Source: Dokdonia sinensis (lineage in GTDB: Bacteria > Bacteroidota > Bacteroidia > Flavobacteriales > Flavobacteriaceae). Taken from it: 64,000 nucleotides of DNA. This document shows, piece by piece, positions 8,447 to 16,707 of the stretch; positions within the stretch are counted from its first letter, which is position 1, and each line of letters begins with the position of its first letter. A program made the position numbers and the translations under genes. Where the stretch lies: NCBI RefSeq assembly GCF_003688895.1, contig NZ_REFV01000007.1, forward strand, positions 124,001 through 188,000. Direction: 5' to 3'. The notes under the pieces are model-generated. The model was not told the DNA's origin. It saw only the letters and a program-made list of their open reading frames with translations, and ran no database searches.

Positions 8447-9406
8447 ATGAATAATCTATTACGTTCTCTTTTTCTTTTGTTTCCCGCTTTAATGACGGCT
8501 CAAATGACCTTTGTTAAGGATTCCATTACCAGCGATCCTGTATCGTTTGCTACGATTTCCTTTGGTGATGGTCGAGGTACATTTGCGGGAGCAGAAGGAG
8601 AATTTAATTTCTCAAAGGATAAATATGAGGATATTGATTCGCTGTTTATTTCGGCCATTGGGTATCGGGATATAGGTTTTGCGACAGATGAATTGCCTAA
8701 GGTTATAATACTCGCCCCAGAAGCAAGTCAGCTATCAGAAGTCATCCTAACTGCAGAGAAGAGAGGGAAGTTTAAAAAGCGCAAACTCAAGCCCACCACT
8801 CATACTGATTATTTTAGCTGTTGGTTACCCACCGTCGAAAGTGAGGTCGCGGTATTTTTCCAGCGACAAGATGGAAAATCTTCAAAAATCGCAAAACTCC
8901 TTCTCCCCATAAATGCCGAAGAGGAATACCGAAAAAAGGGAAATATGAAATTCTCGACCCTTTTCCGTATTCAGTTTTATACAAATGAGAATGGATTGCC
9001 AGGAAAAGCCATTAAATATGGTGATATCGTTTTCAACGTTACCCAGGATAACGATGAAATTTATGAGTTGGACCTTGAAAAATTCAATGTCTTCATTCCC
9101 AAAGATGGAATTTACGCATCGCTCCAGGTGCTAGGCTATGCAGACCCAGATGGAAAACTCATCCAGACTAAAAAGTATAACGAGATCAAGACCCGTCGTG
9201 GTATTACCAAAGTGTCCACCACCTTTAGACCCTTGTTGCCATTTACAGATGAGTTGGCAGGTCAGAAAACCTTTGTCAGACGTGTTTTTTTTAATAGTAA
9301 GAAATGGCAAGTTTTTGATAGAACGTACAACGAGAATAGTAAACTCATCCAGTCCGGACAGAACAATTACGGGATGGGAGCATTGTTGCACGTGTATCAG
9401 GAGTAA
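8447..9406 (+). CDS. Secreted protein with an N-terminal carboxypeptidase-regulatory-like domain
   Basis: 319 residues. A signal peptide (MNNLLRSLFLLFPALMTAQ) is followed by a CarboxypepD_reg-like beta domain at about 20-100 (DPVSFATISFGDGRGTFAGAEGEFNF...QLSEVILTAEK), as found at the N-terminus of TonB-dependent receptors. No beta-barrel follows; the rest is a roughly 200-residue beta-rich region with no recognised motif. It is probably periplasmic or outer-membrane associated. It lies 17 bp after the GGGPS stop but has its own candidate promoter. Function unknown. Confidence 0.7.
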   Translation: MNNLLRSLFLLFPALMTAQMTFVKDSITSDPVSFATISFGDGRGTFAGAEGEFNFSKDKYEDIDSLFISAIGYRDIGFATDELPKVIILAPEASQLSEVILTAEKRGKFKKRKLKPTTHTDYFSCWLPTVESEVAVFFQRQDGKSSKIAKLLLPINAEEEYRKKGNMKFSTLFRIQFYTNENGLPGKAIKYGDIVFNVTQDNDEIYELDLEKFNVFIPKDGIYASLQVLGYADPDGKLIQTKKYNEIKTRRGITKVSTTFRPLLPFTDELAGQKTFVRRVFFNSKKWQVFDRTYNENSKLIQSGQNNYGMGALLHVYQE

Positions 9407-9418
9407 TGATAATTTAGG

Positions 9419-9453
9419 GTCCTCCGGCGAGGTTTTGAAAACCTTGCAGGTGT
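9419..9453. repeat. Palindromic intergenic element around AGGTTTTGAAAACCT
   Basis: AGGTTTTGAAAACCT at about 9431-9445 is a near-perfect palindrome followed by TGCAGGT, close downstream of the 8447 gene. Similar sequences are, from memory, common between genes in Bacteroidota. It has no clear T-run, so a terminator role is uncertain. Confidence 0.4.
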
Positions 9454-9473
9454 GACAAAGCGACTAATTTTAA

Positions 9474-9548
9474 TGATAGATGTCCGATTTTGGCTTGGTT
9501 TTGAGATTGAGTTTGGGGGACTTTAACACAGAGATATCCGCCTGCGCT
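9474..9548 (+). repeat. Direct repeat, copy 1
   Basis: About 72 bp shared with 9593-9664 at roughly 90 percent identity by eye, including TAGATGTCCGA, GCTTGGTTTTGAGA and CACTTTAACACAGAGATA (one base different). Copies start 119 bp apart and each ends at a CCGCCTGCGC motif. Confidence 0.85.
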
Positions 9549-9566
9549 TTGTCTCCGACGAGTGAG
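9537..9566 (-). repeat. Inverted copy of the 5570-5599 repeat
   Basis: The reverse complement matches 5570-5599 at 28 of 30 positions, including TCGTCGGAGACAAAGCG. It is inserted at the end of direct-repeat copy 1. Confidence 0.8.
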
Positions 9567-9592
9567 GTGAGAGGTAGAAAGAAATATTGAAT

Positions 9593-9664
9593 AATAGATG
9601 TCCGACTCTAGCTTGGTTTTGAGACTGAGTTTGGGGCACTTTAACACAGAGATACCCGCCTGCG
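9593..9664 (+). repeat. Direct repeat, copy 2
   Basis: Second copy of the unit at 9474-9548. It ends at CCCGCCTGCGCGGG, a small palindrome 5 to 10 bp before the YkoF-like start codon. Confidence 0.85.
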
Positions 9665-9676
9665 CGGGTAATTAAT

Positions 9677-9937
9677 ATGAACATATCAGTAGACCTAACC
9701 TTCAGCCCGCTTCAGGACGACTATGAAGCACATATTATCGAGTTTATAAAGAAACTGCGAGCATCAGGATTGACCGTGATTGAGAATCCGCTGGCGACTC
9801 AAGTATATGGAGAGTACGATCTCGTGATGGATACTTTAAAAAGAGAAATAAAAACAAGCTTTGAGGCAATAGGAATAGGCCTTTTCTACCTTAAAATTGT
9901 AAAAACAGACCGTTCAGACTATGTCGCAGTTTTTTGA
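9677..9937 (+). CDS. YkoF/MTH1187-like thiamine-binding domain protein
   Basis: 86 residues forming one ferredoxin-like domain (ISVDLTFSPLQDDYEAHIIEFIKKLRASGLTVIENPLATQVYGEYDLVMDTLK, one continuous segment). It matches the YKOF / thiamine-binding family, in which small cytoplasmic proteins bind thiamine or a pyrimidine precursor. It starts an operon: the PnuC-like gene overlaps its end by 17 bp. That linkage suggests the transporter moves thiamine rather than a nicotinamide compound. No TPP-riboswitch signature was found upstream, where the interval is filled by repeats. Confidence 0.75.
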   Translation: MNISVDLTFSPLQDDYEAHIIEFIKKLRASGLTVIENPLATQVYGEYDLVMDTLKREIKTSFEAIGIGLFYLKIVKTDRSDYVAVF

Positions 9938-10553
9938 TTTCCTCTTTGGGCAATATGCAGATTATCCTGAGCATCAGATTTGGCTTGAGATATTAGCGGT
10001 AATTTTTGGTGGACTTTCGGTTTGGTTCAGTAAGCGCAATAATATTTTGGTGTATCCCACTGGGATTATAAGCACTATCATTTTTGTCTATCTCTGCTAT
10101 CAGTGGGGATTGCTGGGTGATATGATGATTAATGGTTATTATTTTGTAATGAGCATATACGGATGGTATGTATGGACACGCAAAGTAGATGATACGCACG
10201 TGACCCCAATTACTAGAACAACAGCTCAGGAGAAAAAATATAGCGTTCTCATATTTATCGCTACACTTATTTTTGTCGCCATTGTATATACGGCTTTTGA
10301 TCGCTGGACGAGTTGGGTGGCTTATGTAGATACCATTACGACTGCAATTTTCTTTGTTGGAATGTGGTTAATGGCACGGCGCAAGTTGGAGAACTGGATA
10401 TTTTGGATTGTGGGTGATTTGATTTCGGTGCCGCTTTATTTTTATAAAGGCTATACCTTTACCAGCCTGCAATATTTTGTATTTACTATAATTGCCATTT
10501 TTGGCTACCTCGCGTGGAAAAAGCACTTAAACAACAACCCAGTACTTGCATAA
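9921..10553 (+). CDS. PnuC-family vitamin transporter (thiamine or nicotinamide riboside)
   Basis: A 210-residue integral membrane protein with about seven hydrophobic segments. Family features are an N-terminal EILAVIFGGLSVWFSKRNN segment and, near the end, WIVGDLISVPLYFYKGY. PnuC proteins work by facilitated diffusion driven by phosphorylation of the substrate inside the cell. In Bacteroidota one branch (PnuT) carries thiamine. The upstream YkoF-like gene favours thiamine; the downstream NadR-type kinase would fit nicotinamide riboside. Start codons overlap neighbouring genes by 17 and 40 bp, so translation is probably coupled. I leave the symbol blank because the substrate is unresolved. 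Confidence 0.88.
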   Translation: MSQFFDFLFGQYADYPEHQIWLEILAVIFGGLSVWFSKRNNILVYPTGIISTIIFVYLCYQWGLLGDMMINGYYFVMSIYGWYVWTRKVDDTHVTPITRTTAQEKKYSVLIFIATLIFVAIVYTAFDRWTSWVAYVDTITTAIFFVGMWLMARRKLENWIFWIVGDLISVPLYFYKGYTFTSLQYFVFTIIAIFGYLAWKKHLNNNPVLA

Positions 10554-11074
10554 GAATCTGTCTCTTTGGGCCAGAAAGTAGTGGGAAGAGTACGCTTTCG
10601 CGAAAGCTTTCTCAGCATTACACCGCTCCTCTCGTTCCAGAATATGCTCGGGAATACCTGCAGGATCTCTGGGAAAGGGAACAAAAAATCTGCCGTCCAA
10701 AGGATTTATTACCCATCGCCGCAGGACAGATGAAATTAGAAAATCAAGCCGTTCAAGTCGCCAAAAAACTAATTATATGTGATACGGATCTGCTCACAAC
10801 CAAAGTGTACAGCGAGGCCTATTATCAAGGCTGGTGCCCACCGTTACTCTCTAAATACGCGCTAGAAAATAGATACGATTTATATTTACTTACTTATATT
10901 GACACACCTTGGACTCAGGATGATTTGAGAGATAGGCCGGAGCGACGAGAAGAAATGTTTTCGTATTTTAAAGCAGCTCTCGATGACAATAATAGACCGT
11001 ATGTGCTGTTAAAAGGAGGTGTGGAAGAGAGAATGAAGATGGCAATACAGTCAATAAACAACTTAAACTTTTGA
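10514..11074 (+). CDS. NadR kinase-domain-like ATPase (AAA_28)
   Basis: 186 residues with Walker A GPESSGKST at 19-27. Further kinase features are VPEYAREYL, the ICDTDLLTTKVY strand and DLRDRPERREEMF. This is the C-terminal ribosylnicotinamide-kinase module of NadR without the adenylyltransferase or repressor domains. It would phosphorylate a nucleoside-like vitamin entering through the PnuC-like protein and trap it. Whether the substrate is nicotinamide riboside or thiamine is undecided. A palindrome copy directly after Walker A encodes TLSRKL. That may be the native helix sequence re-coded or a tolerated insertion. It overlaps the preceding gene by 40 bp. Confidence 0.82.
   Translation: MEKALKQQPSTCIRICLFGPESSGKSTLSRKLSQHYTAPLVPEYAREYLQDLWEREQKICRPKDLLPIAAGQMKLENQAVQVAKKLIICDTDLLTTKVYSEAYYQGWCPPLLSKYALENRYDLYLLTYIDTPWTQDDLRDRPERREEMFSYFKAALDDNNRPYVLLKGGVEERMKMAIQSINNLNF
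10594..10607. repeat. Interspersed palindrome in the NadR-like gene
   Basis: Perfect GCTTTCGCGAAAGC, read in the frame that gives LSRK. The left side carries the TAC flank of the 20-bp form. Confidence 0.9.
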
Positions 11075-12624
11075 AACTAACAACCTCAGATAAAGAGCAA
11101 CTTGCTAGAAAAGGAATCTCTGAAGAAACGCTGGATAAGCAATTAGCCATTTTTCAAACGGGAATCCCCTTTGTAAATCTGCAAAAACCTGCAACGATTG
11201 GGAATGGTATTCATAAGTTTTCTAAAGAGCAGGAAGAGGAGTTGATATCACTTTTTGAATCGCATAGAAGTTCCTTAAATCTCTTAAAGTTCACACCAGC
11301 TTCTGGCGCAGCGACGAGAATGTTCAAATTCTTATTTCAATTTCTGGATGATTTTAATCCGGAGGAACAAACCGTAAATGCATATATCAATAATAAGAAA
11401 GCCCAAGATTTACGCTTGTTTTTTGTTGGACTAGACAGCTTTCCATTTTATAAAGAAGTACGGAAGAAGCTGGTCGAAGTGTATGGAGAGGAAGAAACCG
11501 ATATCAATATAAATCGCTATCGTTTTGTAAAGATGATGTTAGAAAAAGATGGGCTTGATCTCGGAAACCAGCCCAAGGGCTTGTTCCCTTTTCACAAATA
11601 CAAGCGTCACAATGCTTCGGCGTTTGAGGAGCATCTTTTTGAGGGAGCACTTTATGCTTGTAATGATGGTCTTTCTAGATTGCATTTCACAATCTCACCA
11701 CAGCATAAGGAAAAATTTGAGGCTGCCTTTAAACGCGCACAATCTCGTATTGCAAAAAAAACAGCTACAAGATTTGATGTTACGTACTCTTTTCAGGCTG
11801 AAAGCACGGATACGGTGGCGGTGCATCCAGATAACTCCATTTTTCGCGAAAGCGGAATAGATATCCACTTCCGCCCAGGTGGTCACGGGGCTTTAATTAA
11901 AAATCTCAATGAGCAGGATGCAGACATTATCTTTATAAAAAATATAGATAATGTGGTAACCTATTCTTTTGAGAATGAGGTGGCTCGAAGTAAAAAAATC
12001 CTTGCAGGTAAGTTAATTGGACTGCAATCGCGAGTATTCCATTTTCTGAAAATGATGGACGAAAGCCCTAAGCTCTCTGGAGAACAAATTCAAGATATCC
12101 TACAATTTCTAGAGGATGATTTTAATCTCAAACTAGCCGTAGATTTTAATAAATACGCTCCTGAAAATCAGGTCGAATACCTGCGTGAGCAGTTAGATAG
12201 GCCCATCCGTGTGTGTGGTATGGTGCGCAACGAGGGAGAACCAGGCGGAGGGCCATTTTGGGTAAAGCGCGAGAGTGGTCGTATTAATCTAGAAATAATT
12301 GAAAGCGTACAGATAGACAAAAAGAACAAAAAACAACAAGAAATCCTTCAGGCATCGACCCATTTTAATCCTGTAGATGTGGTATGTGGCATTAAGAATT
12401 ACAAAAGCGAAAAGTATGACCTACTTAAATTTGTAGATCCTAAGGCAGGTTTTATTTCAGAAAAAACTGTAAACGGAAAACCGATAAAAGCATTAGAACA
12501 TCCCGGACTTTGGAACGGAGCTATGGCGTATTGGAACACCATTTTTGTTGAGGTGCCACTCATTACTTTTAATCCTGTAAAAACGGTGAACGATTTATTG
12601 AAACCTGCGCATCAGGTAAAATAA
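11071..12624 (+). CDS. DUF4301 family protein
   Basis: 517 residues. The family pattern is clear (LLKFTPASGAATRMFKFL, LFPFHKYKRHNASAFEEHLFEGA, FRPGGHGALIKNLN and RVCGMVRNEGEPGGGPFWV), and length is normal. The Gly-rich PASGAATRM segment and FRPGGHGAL recall nucleotidyltransferase-like phosphate binding, but no activity is established to my knowledge. Start is TTG at 11071, whose last two bases overlap the TGA of the NadR-like gene, implying translational coupling. Its place in the vitamin operon is the only functional clue. A palindrome variant near 11842 reads IFRESGI. Confidence 0.85.
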   Translation: MKLTTSDKEQLARKGISEETLDKQLAIFQTGIPFVNLQKPATIGNGIHKFSKEQEEELISLFESHRSSLNLLKFTPASGAATRMFKFLFQFLDDFNPEEQTVNAYINNKKAQDLRLFFVGLDSFPFYKEVRKKLVEVYGEEETDININRYRFVKMMLEKDGLDLGNQPKGLFPFHKYKRHNASAFEEHLFEGALYACNDGLSRLHFTISPQHKEKFEAAFKRAQSRIAKKTATRFDVTYSFQAESTDTVAVHPDNSIFRESGIDIHFRPGGHGALIKNLNEQDADIIFIKNIDNVVTYSFENEVARSKKILAGKLIGLQSRVFHFLKMMDESPKLSGEQIQDILQFLEDDFNLKLAVDFNKYAPENQVEYLREQLDRPIRVCGMVRNEGEPGGGPFWVKRESGRINLEIIESVQIDKKNKKQQEILQASTHFNPVDVVCGIKNYKSEKYDLLKFVDPKAGFISEKTVNGKPIKALEHPGLWNGAMAYWNTIFVEVPLITFNPVKTVNDLLKPAHQVK

Positions 12625-12629
12625 AAATC

Positions 12630-12637
12630 TACTTTTG
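12630..12637 (+). promoter_or_regulatory. -7 promoter element just before arfB
   Basis: TACTTTTG ends 7 bp before the ATG, which would place the transcript start at or next to the start codon. Confidence 0.45.
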
Positions 12638-12644
12638 CCAGACG

Positions 12645-13046
12645 ATGGATAAAAATCAACTTCTTTCTGAACTTTCCTATAAAGCGACGCGCAGTAGTGG
12701 CGCTGGAGGACAGCACGTAAATAAAACAAGTACAAGAGTTGAACTGTACTGGTCATTAGAAAATACGCAAGCTTTTTCTGAAAATGAAATTTCCCGCTTG
12801 CGCGAAAGATTAAGTCACCGCCTTACAAAAGACGGCGAACTCCAACTAGCATCACAGGACTCCCGCAGCCAGCATCGTAATAAAGATGATGTTACTAAAA
12901 GATTTTTTGCACTCCTAGAAGTGGCCATCATCCCACCCATCATCCGGAAAAAGCGTCGTCCATCAAAAATGGCAAAGCTCAAACGGCTGAAAGCCAAAAA
13001 GCAACACGCAGAGAAGAAGGCAAATAGGAAGAAGCCGGAGTACTAA
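12645..13046 (+). CDS. arfB: Alternative ribosome-rescue peptidyl-tRNA hydrolase ArfB (YaeJ)
   Basis: 133 residues. The GGQ motif (21-23, in SSGAGGQHVNKTSTR) is that of class I release factors and hydrolyses peptidyl-tRNA. The C-terminus from about 100 is a basic tail (KKRRPSKMAKLKRLKAKKQHAEKKANRKKPEY) that in ArfB enters the empty mRNA channel of stalled ribosomes. No codon-recognition domain is present, which separates it from RF1/RF2. A palindrome variant (CGCTTGCGCGAAAG, 12795-12808) encodes RLRER and appears native to the helix. Confidence 0.93.
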   Translation: MDKNQLLSELSYKATRSSGAGGQHVNKTSTRVELYWSLENTQAFSENEISRLRERLSHRLTKDGELQLASQDSRSQHRNKDDVTKRFFALLEVAIIPPIIRKKRRPSKMAKLKRLKAKKQHAEKKANRKKPEY

Positions 13047-13047
13047 A

Positions 13048-13320
13048 CTATTTTCTCTTTGAATACTTTAATTTAAAGTAAACGAGCATAAAAGACAGGA
13101 CAACAGTAACTGTGTTTGCAAGAATAATGGATATACTATTGCTGTATATCCCATAAATAAGCCACAGAATAATCCCGAGGGTGAACATAGAAAACATAGG
13201 TAGGCTCAGTCCTGAAACATCCTTTGTTTTCCAAGTCTTGTATACTTGGGGCACAAAGGATGCTGTAGTGAGAAAGGCTGCAATGAGCCCTATGATTTCG
13301 ATGTTGTTTATTTCAGGCAT
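13048..13320 (-). CDS. SemiSWEET-type sugar transporter
   Basis: 90 residues with three hydrophobic helices at about 6-26, 38-58 and 64-84. The PQ-loop signature TTASFVPQVYKTWKTKDVSGLSL lies in the first helix and loop. This is one triple-helix bundle, so it must dimerise to form a sugar channel, as known SemiSWEETs do. It is convergent with arfB (1-bp gap) and its start codon directly abuts the end of leuS on the same strand, suggesting read-through from leuS. Confidence 0.9.
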   Translation of the reverse strand: MPEINNIEIIGLIAAFLTTASFVPQVYKTWKTKDVSGLSLPMFSMFTLGIILWLIYGIYSNSISIILANTVTVVLSFMLVYFKLKYSKRK

Positions 13321-16300
13321 CTATCCTACGATGTTCACAATTTTCCCAGGCACCACAATGACCTTTTTTGGCTCGCGGCCGTTTAAGTACATCTGTGTTT
13401 TCTCGTGTGCCATCACCGTTTTCTCGATTTCATCCTTTGACATATCAAGAGGTAGTTCTAACGTGAACTTCATTTTTCCATTAAATGAAATAGGATAGTT
13501 CTTTGTGCTTTCAACGAGATGACTTGCGTCAAAAATTGGGAATACTGCTTCCGAAATTGATTCATTGTGTCCCAGTTTTTCCCAGAGCTCCTCAGCAATG
13601 TGTGGCGCGTAGGGTGCGATAAGAATAACCAGTGGTTCAAGAATTGCACGAGAAGTACATTTTTGAGACGTAAGCTCATTTACTGCAATCATAAATGTAG
13701 AAACCGAAGTGTTAAATGAGAAGTTTTCGATATCCTCTTCTACTTTTTTAATGGTTTTATGAAGGGTCTTTAAGCTGTCTTTGCTTGCGCTTTCGTCCGT
13801 AACATTAAAAGACTCGTCTGCTCCAGAATGGTAGAGTTTCCATAATTTTTTAAGGAAGTTGTGTACCCCAGAGATTCCTGCGGTATTCCAAGGTTTTGCT
13901 TGTTCCAGTGGTCCAAGGAACATCTCGTACATACGTAAGGTGTCTGCTCCGTATTGCTCGCAAATCTCGTCTGGGTTTACCACATTACCTTTTGATTTAG
14001 ACATTTTTTCAATCTCTCTCTCAACGAGATAAATTCCGTCCTTGGAAATAACTTGAAAATCTTTGTAATGTTTAAACATTTCAGAGTTTTTGAAGTCCTC
14101 TACGTTTAGCTCATTCGTAAATCCTTTTAGGAAATTAAGAAAAACTCTGACCTTTATTCTCGGGTCATAGTTTATTTCGAAATCCCACTGCTTTTTATCT
14201 CCGTATTTCTTTTCTAACCAAGATTCTAATTCTGCTGGAGTTTCTCCATTTTCAAGATTTTCATAATCCTTTTTTGAAATAAAAAATTTTTCTATTTTAC
14301 TTTCCGAGTCCGAGAGTTTTATTTTGCATCCATATGCAAAAGCACTCTCCCCCAAAATCATACCTTGATTGATCATCTTTTGGAAAGGCTCATCCACACC
14401 CACAAAACCTCTGTCTTTTAAGAATTTCACCCAAAAACGAGAGTATAATAAGTGCCCCGTACCGTGCTCGGAGCCTCCTATGTATAGATCTACGTTGCCC
14501 CAATAGTCCAGTGCTTCTTTGCTGGCAAAAACTTCATCGCGCTTTGCCTTTTCCATATATCTAAAGAAATACCAGCTACTTCCTGCCCAACCGGGCATCG
14601 TGTTAAGCTCAAGAGGGTAAACTCCATTATCCTCGGAGTTCTCGACTGCGCTCGAACGGACAAGATCATTTGAAACTACTTTATTGTTCTTTGTATCCCA
14701 CGCCCAAACATCGGCACGTCCTAACGGTGGCTCTCCTTCTTCGGTAGGAAGATATTTTTCTACTTCAGGGAGGACGATAGGTAAGTGCTGCGCATCTATC
14801 ATTTTAGGAATACCATTCTTATAATACACTGGGAATGGCTCTCCCCAATAACGTTGACGGCTAAAAACTGCATCACGCAATCTATAGTTCGTTTTTCCTG
14901 TTCCTGCGCCTATTTTCTCTAACTCATAAATGGCAAGTTTTACAGCTTTCTTATATTTTAAACCGTTAAGAAAATCTGAGTTTGTGATTACGGTCGCTGC
15001 CTTATCTGAAAAGGCTTCTTCAGAAATATCTACGCCCTCAAAAACATTAGGAATAGGAATCCCAAAGTGTTTTGCAAAGTTATAATCTCGCTGGTCACCG
15101 CAAGGAACGGCCATCACGGCTCCGGTGCCATATCCTGCTAAAACATAATCGCCTATCCAGATAGGAATAGGCTCCTTTGTAAATGGATGCTCAGCATAAG
15201 CACCTGTAAATGCTCCAGAGATGGTCTTTACATCTGCCATACGGTCACGTTCAGAGCGTTTTGCAGTGACTTCGATATAAGCGTCAACTTCAGCTTTTTG
15301 TTCTGGGGTTGTGATTTCGTGAACTAAATCCAATTCTGGCGCAAGGGTCATAAACGAAACGCCAAAAATGGTGTCTGGACGTGTGGTAAATACTTCTATA
15401 AACGAGTTCTCGACTGTGCTCGAACGGACATCATTCTTAATTTTGAATTTTACTTGAGCACCAACCGATTTTCCAATCCAGTTACGCTGCACTTCTTTTA
15501 TGGATTCGCTCCAGTCTATATTTTCTAGACCTTGTAATAATCGCTCTGCATACGCTGAGATTCGCATAGACCATTGGGTCATTTTCTTTCGGACTACGGG
15601 ATGTCCTCCACGCTCGGAAACACCATTTACAATCTCATCGTTTGCAAGTACGGTTCCTAGTGCTGGGCACCAGTTTACTTCAGTTTCGGCAAGGTAGGTG
15701 AGGCGGTAGCCTAATAAGATATCTTGTTGTTCTTTTTCTGAAAAGGCATTCCATTCTTCGGCTGTAAAGGTTGCTATGCCTTCATCGCAAGCGGCATTTA
15801 TTTGTGCGTTCCCCGCTTTCGCGAAAGCGGAAACCAAATCTTCAATATCCTCTGCTTTATTTGTATCATAATTGTACCAAGACTCAAACAGTTGGATAAA
15901 AATCCATTGTGTCCACTTGTAATATTGTGGATCTGAGGTGCGTACCTCGCGACTCCAGTCAAAGGAGAAACCTATTTTATCTAACTGTGCGCGGTATCCT
16001 GCAATCGTATTGCCTTGATTATCCACACCACCTTCGATGTTTACTTTTGTCGTTACGGCTGGGTGCTGTCCTGTCTGGATTGCATATTGCTCGGCTGGTA
16101 ATCCAAAAGAGTCGTATCCCTGTGGATGCAGTACATTAAAGCCTTTTAACCGCTTGTAGCGTGCATATACATCACTCGCAATATATCCCAGTGGATGCCC
16201 TACGTGAAGCCCTGCGCCAGATGGGTAAGGAAACATATCGAGCACGTAATATTTAGGCTTTTCGCTCTCGTTAGAAGCGTGAAAAGTGCCTTTTTCTGCC

Positions 16301-16347
16301 CAGTATTTCTGCCATTTGGCTTCTATTGCATTAAAGTGGTATTTCAT
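13321..16347 (-). CDS. leuS: Leucyl-tRNA synthetase
   Basis: Charges tRNA-Leu. 1008 residues from ATG at 16347 (MKYHFNAIEAKWQKYW); an upstream ATG at 16401 would add 18 atypical residues encoded by a palindrome variant. Visible are the HIGH-type motif LHVGHPLGY, the editing-domain sequence EVFTTRPDTIFG, the WGEPFPVYY region, TMPGWAGSSWYF, and KMSKSKGNVV. A Bacteroidota-type insert precedes KMSKS. The gene carries three interspersed-repeat inserts. VRSSTVENS lies just before EVFTTRPDT, VRSSAVENS just before the TMPGWAGS region, and AFAKA in the loop near residue 175. The gene is otherwise intact. Confidence 0.96.
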   Translation of the reverse strand: MKYHFNAIEAKWQKYWAEKGTFHASNESEKPKYYVLDMFPYPSGAGLHVGHPLGYIASDVYARYKRLKGFNVLHPQGYDSFGLPAEQYAIQTGQHPAVTTKVNIEGGVDNQGNTIAGYRAQLDKIGFSFDWSREVRTSDPQYYKWTQWIFIQLFESWYNYDTNKAEDIEDLVSAFAKAGNAQINAACDEGIATFTAEEWNAFSEKEQQDILLGYRLTYLAETEVNWCPALGTVLANDEIVNGVSERGGHPVVRKKMTQWSMRISAYAERLLQGLENIDWSESIKEVQRNWIGKSVGAQVKFKIKNDVRSSTVENSFIEVFTTRPDTIFGVSFMTLAPELDLVHEITTPEQKAEVDAYIEVTAKRSERDRMADVKTISGAFTGAYAEHPFTKEPIPIWIGDYVLAGYGTGAVMAVPCGDQRDYNFAKHFGIPIPNVFEGVDISEEAFSDKAATVITNSDFLNGLKYKKAVKLAIYELEKIGAGTGKTNYRLRDAVFSRQRYWGEPFPVYYKNGIPKMIDAQHLPIVLPEVEKYLPTEEGEPPLGRADVWAWDTKNNKVVSNDLVRSSAVENSEDNGVYPLELNTMPGWAGSSWYFFRYMEKAKRDEVFASKEALDYWGNVDLYIGGSEHGTGHLLYSRFWVKFLKDRGFVGVDEPFQKMINQGMILGESAFAYGCKIKLSDSESKIEKFFISKKDYENLENGETPAELESWLEKKYGDKKQWDFEINYDPRIKVRVFLNFLKGFTNELNVEDFKNSEMFKHYKDFQVISKDGIYLVEREIEKMSKSKGNVVNPDEICEQYGADTLRMYEMFLGPLEQAKPWNTAGISGVHNFLKKLWKLYHSGADESFNVTDESASKDSLKTLHKTIKKVEEDIENFSFNTSVSTFMIAVNELTSQKCTSRAILEPLVILIAPYAPHIAEELWEKLGHNESISEAVFPIFDASHLVESTKNYPISFNGKMKFTLELPLDMSKDEIEKTVMAHEKTQMYLNGREPKKVIVVPGKIVNIVG
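14636..14664 (-). repeat. Second-family interspersed repeat inside leuS, copy 1
   Basis: Core TTCTCGACTGCGCTCGAAC followed by GGACA. On the leuS strand it encodes VRSSAVENS. It differs by one base in the core from 15404-15430. Confidence 0.85.
15404..15430 (-). repeat. Second-family interspersed repeat inside leuS, copy 2
   Basis: Same element as at 14636-14664 in the same orientation and same reading frame, encoding VRSSTVENS before the editing-domain motif. Confidence 0.85.
15813..15830. repeat. Interspersed palindrome in leuS
   Basis: Perfect 18-bp palindrome with CC/GG flanks around GCTTTCGCGAAAGC. It reads AFAKA in leuS. Confidence 0.9.
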
Positions 16348-16707
16348 AATTTTATGTTTTTTCCGCTTGCGCGAAAGGGATTCAAGATTTAATAGAGTCA
16401 AGAATCAGAACTAATTTAGTACTGGTTTTGCTGTCCTTAAAACAAGTTTAGGAGGAATAGCAAAAGCCTTGTTTAAGCGGGCAAATTTACAATTATTTAC
16501 GTGGAAAAGCTGGAGGATAATACAGCAGTCCGAATGAGATTTTGTTGCGTAACAGTGATCACAAAGAAAGCATTACCTAAAATTGACTTAAATATGAAAT
16601 AAACTGTCCATTACTAAATACTATGACGATTTCATATCAATATGATTTTAAACCTTTAACTACTATTTGTCGTAAAATTATATATTTAAGCTTTTTATAC
16701 ATTTACT
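16348..16707. other. Non-coding interval upstream of leuS and the DUF2306 gene
   Basis: 360 bp between divergent genes. It contains a palindrome variant (CCGCTTGCGCGAAAGG near 16363) close to the leuS start and a minus-strand TAAATTTG near 16482-16489 as a possible leuS promoter. The rest is AT-rich with no recognisable structure. Confidence 0.5.
16482..16489 (-). promoter_or_regulatory. Possible -7 element of the leuS promoter
   Basis: The reverse complement reads TAAATTTG, followed by CC. No good -33 box was seen. Confidence 0.4.

Noticed and set aside
9407-9676. TPP riboswitch upstream of the YkoF/PnuC operon
   Set aside because: No CTGAGA-type conserved core was found; the interval is occupied by repeats.
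11549-11860. 103-codon open frame inside the DUF4301 gene
   Set aside because: Out-of-frame shadow of a conserved gene; contains no motif.
16348-16401. Longer leuS N-terminus from ATG 16401
   Set aside because: The extra residues (SRKRKKHKI type) come from a palindrome variant and do not resemble LeuRS; ATG at 16347 matches the family start.
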